From Larix sibirica (lineage: Eukaryota > Streptophyta > Pinopsida > Pinales > Pinaceae): a stretch of 22,091 nt of DNA. Within the stretch, counting starts at the first letter, position 1. Every line of letters starts with the position of its first letter. The position numbers and the translations under genes were made by a program. The notes under the pieces were generated by a model, which did no database searches, was not told the origin of the DNA, and saw only the letters and a program-made list of their open reading frames with translations. This document shows positions 20,380 to 22,091 of this stretch, piece by piece. The DNA lies in the NCBI GenBank assembly GCA_004151065.3, contig NWUY0300002068.1:43199-65289 (forward strand), written 5' to 3'.

Positions 20380-21955
20380 ACAAGTTTTTTTCTTGTAATT
20401 TATTTACAAGGTAGATACATTCAATGTCAATGCAGTATAAACAAGGCCATGTTTTGTGACCCCTTTAAGATCAAATGCCAGTTTTTCTAGCGTCAGCCCT
20501 TGTGCTCTGTGAATTGTACGGGCACATGCTAGTTGAATCAGGAACTGTATTCGAGTGAAGTTTCTGTTGTTGGCAAGGGAGATATGTACAATGGTGTCCA
20601 ATTGGGAAGGATGCAATCTGTGTAAAGGTGTTGCATAGTTGCCCGTGCAATAGCTCCAACTTTTGGATCTGCAAACTCAATCCATATAAAGTCAGGGGCT
20701 GCATGGCTATAGTGTTTGAAGATGCCTTCAACACCGTTGACAAGACCATCTTCAGTAGACTAATTCCCACCTACTAATTCTACTAGCATGAATTCTAGGA
20801 TGATCGTAGAAGGGAGTTGGATTCTCTTTTGACAATTGAAAATGTTCCCTAAATTATCAACTTTGGTGTCGTGTGCCACAAAAGTAAACGCTTCTATTTG
20901 GACAAGCAAAGGCACCTACGAATTATGTTCTTTGACATTTTTGTTGCGATAACAAAAGAAATGGAAACGATTGGTCAAGCGGTGGTTTCATGTGACAATG
21001 TACATTTAGATACTAGATATCGTCAAAGGTTTGTTTGCCGACTCTTATCCTATTCAAAGTTGAAATGAATGTTTAATTTGGCTGTCTGAGAATGGTTTTT
21101 GGTTCATAGAATTCTATAGAATCGTTCCTAAAACTATAGGGAAACTTTTGTTGTTGAAATCTTGGAAACTCAAAAATCCAAGAATCATGAACTGGCTCTA
21201 CTTGAACCAGATCTCCACAAAAAATTACATCAAGGTTTCCAAACGGTTTTGCTGCGGTGTGCATGATTTCGCGCATTTATTTGTCCATGTTATAAAGCAT
21301 GCGAGACCCTATCGAAGAAGCTTCATAAAAGCTTCACAAATTAAAAGAACTCGACGTTGTTCATAGTCTTTGGTCAAAAGGTCTAGTGTATTTGAACTTA
21401 GTGGGTGAAATTTTGTGGAACTCAATGGTAATTTAAAGGCGGAGTGAACTATAATGCCATTAACATTGAATGCTGCTTTCCCAGTAAACACAGCAACTAT
21501 GCCTTTTCTTTTTAACGGATCGCTGCCAAGTTGATTGCTATAGAAAAGGACAAGAGCACCGAACAAAGCTTTTGCAGTGTGTGTTTTCCCAGTGCCAACG
21601 CTTCATGTAAGAAACAAATGAATAGGCTTTGATGGTTTTTTTTAGGCGTGCAACAATTTCTTTTACAATAGACTGTTGCTGTGCATTCAAACTTCTTCTA
21701 ATTGCAAAATACTCGTCTATATTAGGCACAACTGGTAGTTCTTTTAATTTGGAAATGCTCAAGTCTTTTGATGGATGTCTCATTCTATTGTGTAGAAGAT
21801 CATTATTTATATCATATCCCTCAATGGGAGTAGCCTTACTTTTGTCTTCGTTTGATATGGTGGCTTTAGATGAAATTTCAAGTTGAGCTTCGATTGTCTC
21901 CCGTGTTATGTCAATATCCTTTTGTTGATTGTAATGGATATCATAACATTCTACT
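20380..21955 (-). pseudogene. PIF1-type helicase part of a RepHel transposase
   Basis: The SF1B helicase motifs run in order. First come the leader 'QLEISSKATISNEDKSKATP' and the Q-like 'SLNAQQQSIVKEIVARLKK'. Walker A 'VGTGKTHTAKALF' follows (VGTGKTH at 21579-21599), then motif Ia-like 'VFTGKAAFNVNGIIVHSAF'. A DEAS-type Walker B is split by a short duplication near 21330, followed by 'SRMLYNMDK'. Next are motif III 'IFCGDLVQVEPVHDSWIFEF' (21190-21216 for GDLVQVEPV) and 'FADPKVGAIARA'. Motifs V/VI 'QLACARTIHRAQGLTLEKLA' (ARTIHRAQG at 20497-20523) and 'GVTKHGLVYTAL' close the domain. The enzyme would unwind DNA during rolling-circle transposition. Frameshifts occur in the A-run before Walker A, between Ia and III, and after III, and a Gly codon is TGA just before Walker A. 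The linker ('YLVNKLQEKNLSV', 'VELNRLRK') continues into the EEP domain. Upstream of about 21955 a stop ends the readable frame. Confidence 0.92.
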
Positions 21956-22091
21956 CAATACTAGCGCGTATCCTATTTGATTAGTCAAAATGTCAAAAGA
22001 TGCTTCTAAGATGTTTTATTTATAAAAATATCATTTTTTGATTGGTTGAAATTCTCCACATGGTTAAGGAAATAATATTTTTTATTGTGAT

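Larger units (their letters stand above)
16408..22091 (-). mobile_element. Helitron-class (Helentron-like) transposon, partial and decayed
   Basis: Three adjacent minus-strand parts belong together: a PIF1-type helicase (about 21955-20380), an EEP endonuclease joined to its C-terminus (about 20320-19690) and an RPA1-like gene (18874-16408). This is the coding content of Helitron-class rolling-circle transposons. A helicase-EEP fusion defines the Helentron branch, and RPA1-like genes accompany many plant Helitrons. The HUH Rep nuclease normally precedes the helicase and would lie beyond 22091. Every part has frameshifts or stops, so the copy is inactive. The outer ends are not identified: the right end is outside the window, and the left end is given only as the end of the RPA-like frame. 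Confidence 0.8.

Noticed and set aside
1-22091. CRISPR array, bacterial operon, intact tRNA gene
   Set aside because: No regularly spaced repeats with unique spacers, no bacterial-style gene packing, and no complete tRNA with both box A and box B were found.

Overview
The window looks like nuclear DNA from a land plant with a large, repeat-rich genome. It is AT-rich, has a few N bases, contains no intact bacterial-style genes, and every recognisable piece is a decayed exon-bearing gene, an organelle insert or a transposable element. The clearest plant evidence is two fragments of the ER chaperone BiP (HSP70) whose C-terminal wording is of the plant type and whose GT-AG introns are retained. 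A fragment of organellar (probably plant mitochondrial) large-subunit rRNA and a Ty3/gypsy gag remnant agree. A gymnosperm or other large-genome plant is plausible, but the sequence does not prove it. I see no gene that is clearly intact.

Layout, left to right. 1-3009: AT-rich intergenic DNA with a 65-bp tandem repeat (1221-1385) and a short tRNA-box-A-like stretch. 3010-3629 (+) and 4395-5075 (-): two BiP pseudogene pieces from different parts of the protein, in opposite orientation, each holding one intron. 5076-7136: no recognised gene. 7137-7501 (-): 3' end of an organellar 23S/26S rRNA. 7502-8649: unassigned, with one LTR-promoter-like TATA box. 8650-9475 (-): broken gypsy gag. 9613-9631: hairpin. 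10135-10328: 97-bp tandem duplication. 11086-11840: a diverged duplication of about 0.5 kb. 11900-12902: a block strongly A/C-biased on the + strand. 12921-14463 (-): a retroposed element with poly(A) tail and an 18-bp target-site duplication, carrying a broken ORF with a 14-residue repeat. 14482-16407: no gene.

16408-22091 (-): remains of a large Helitron-class rolling-circle transposon, truncated by the right edge of the window. In its 5'-to-3' order (right to left) it has a PIF1-type helicase, a fused endonuclease/exonuclease/phosphatase (EEP) domain, and then an RPA1-like single-strand-binding protein with OB folds and a zinc ribbon. The HUH Rep domain expected upstream of the helicase would lie beyond 22091. 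A helicase joined to an EEP endonuclease is the hallmark of the Helentron branch, while an accompanying RPA1-like gene is typical of plant Helitrons, so this combination is the most interesting part of the window. All three parts carry frameshifts and stops, so the copy is dead. Together they would have provided strand unwinding, strand cleavage and ssDNA protection during transposition.
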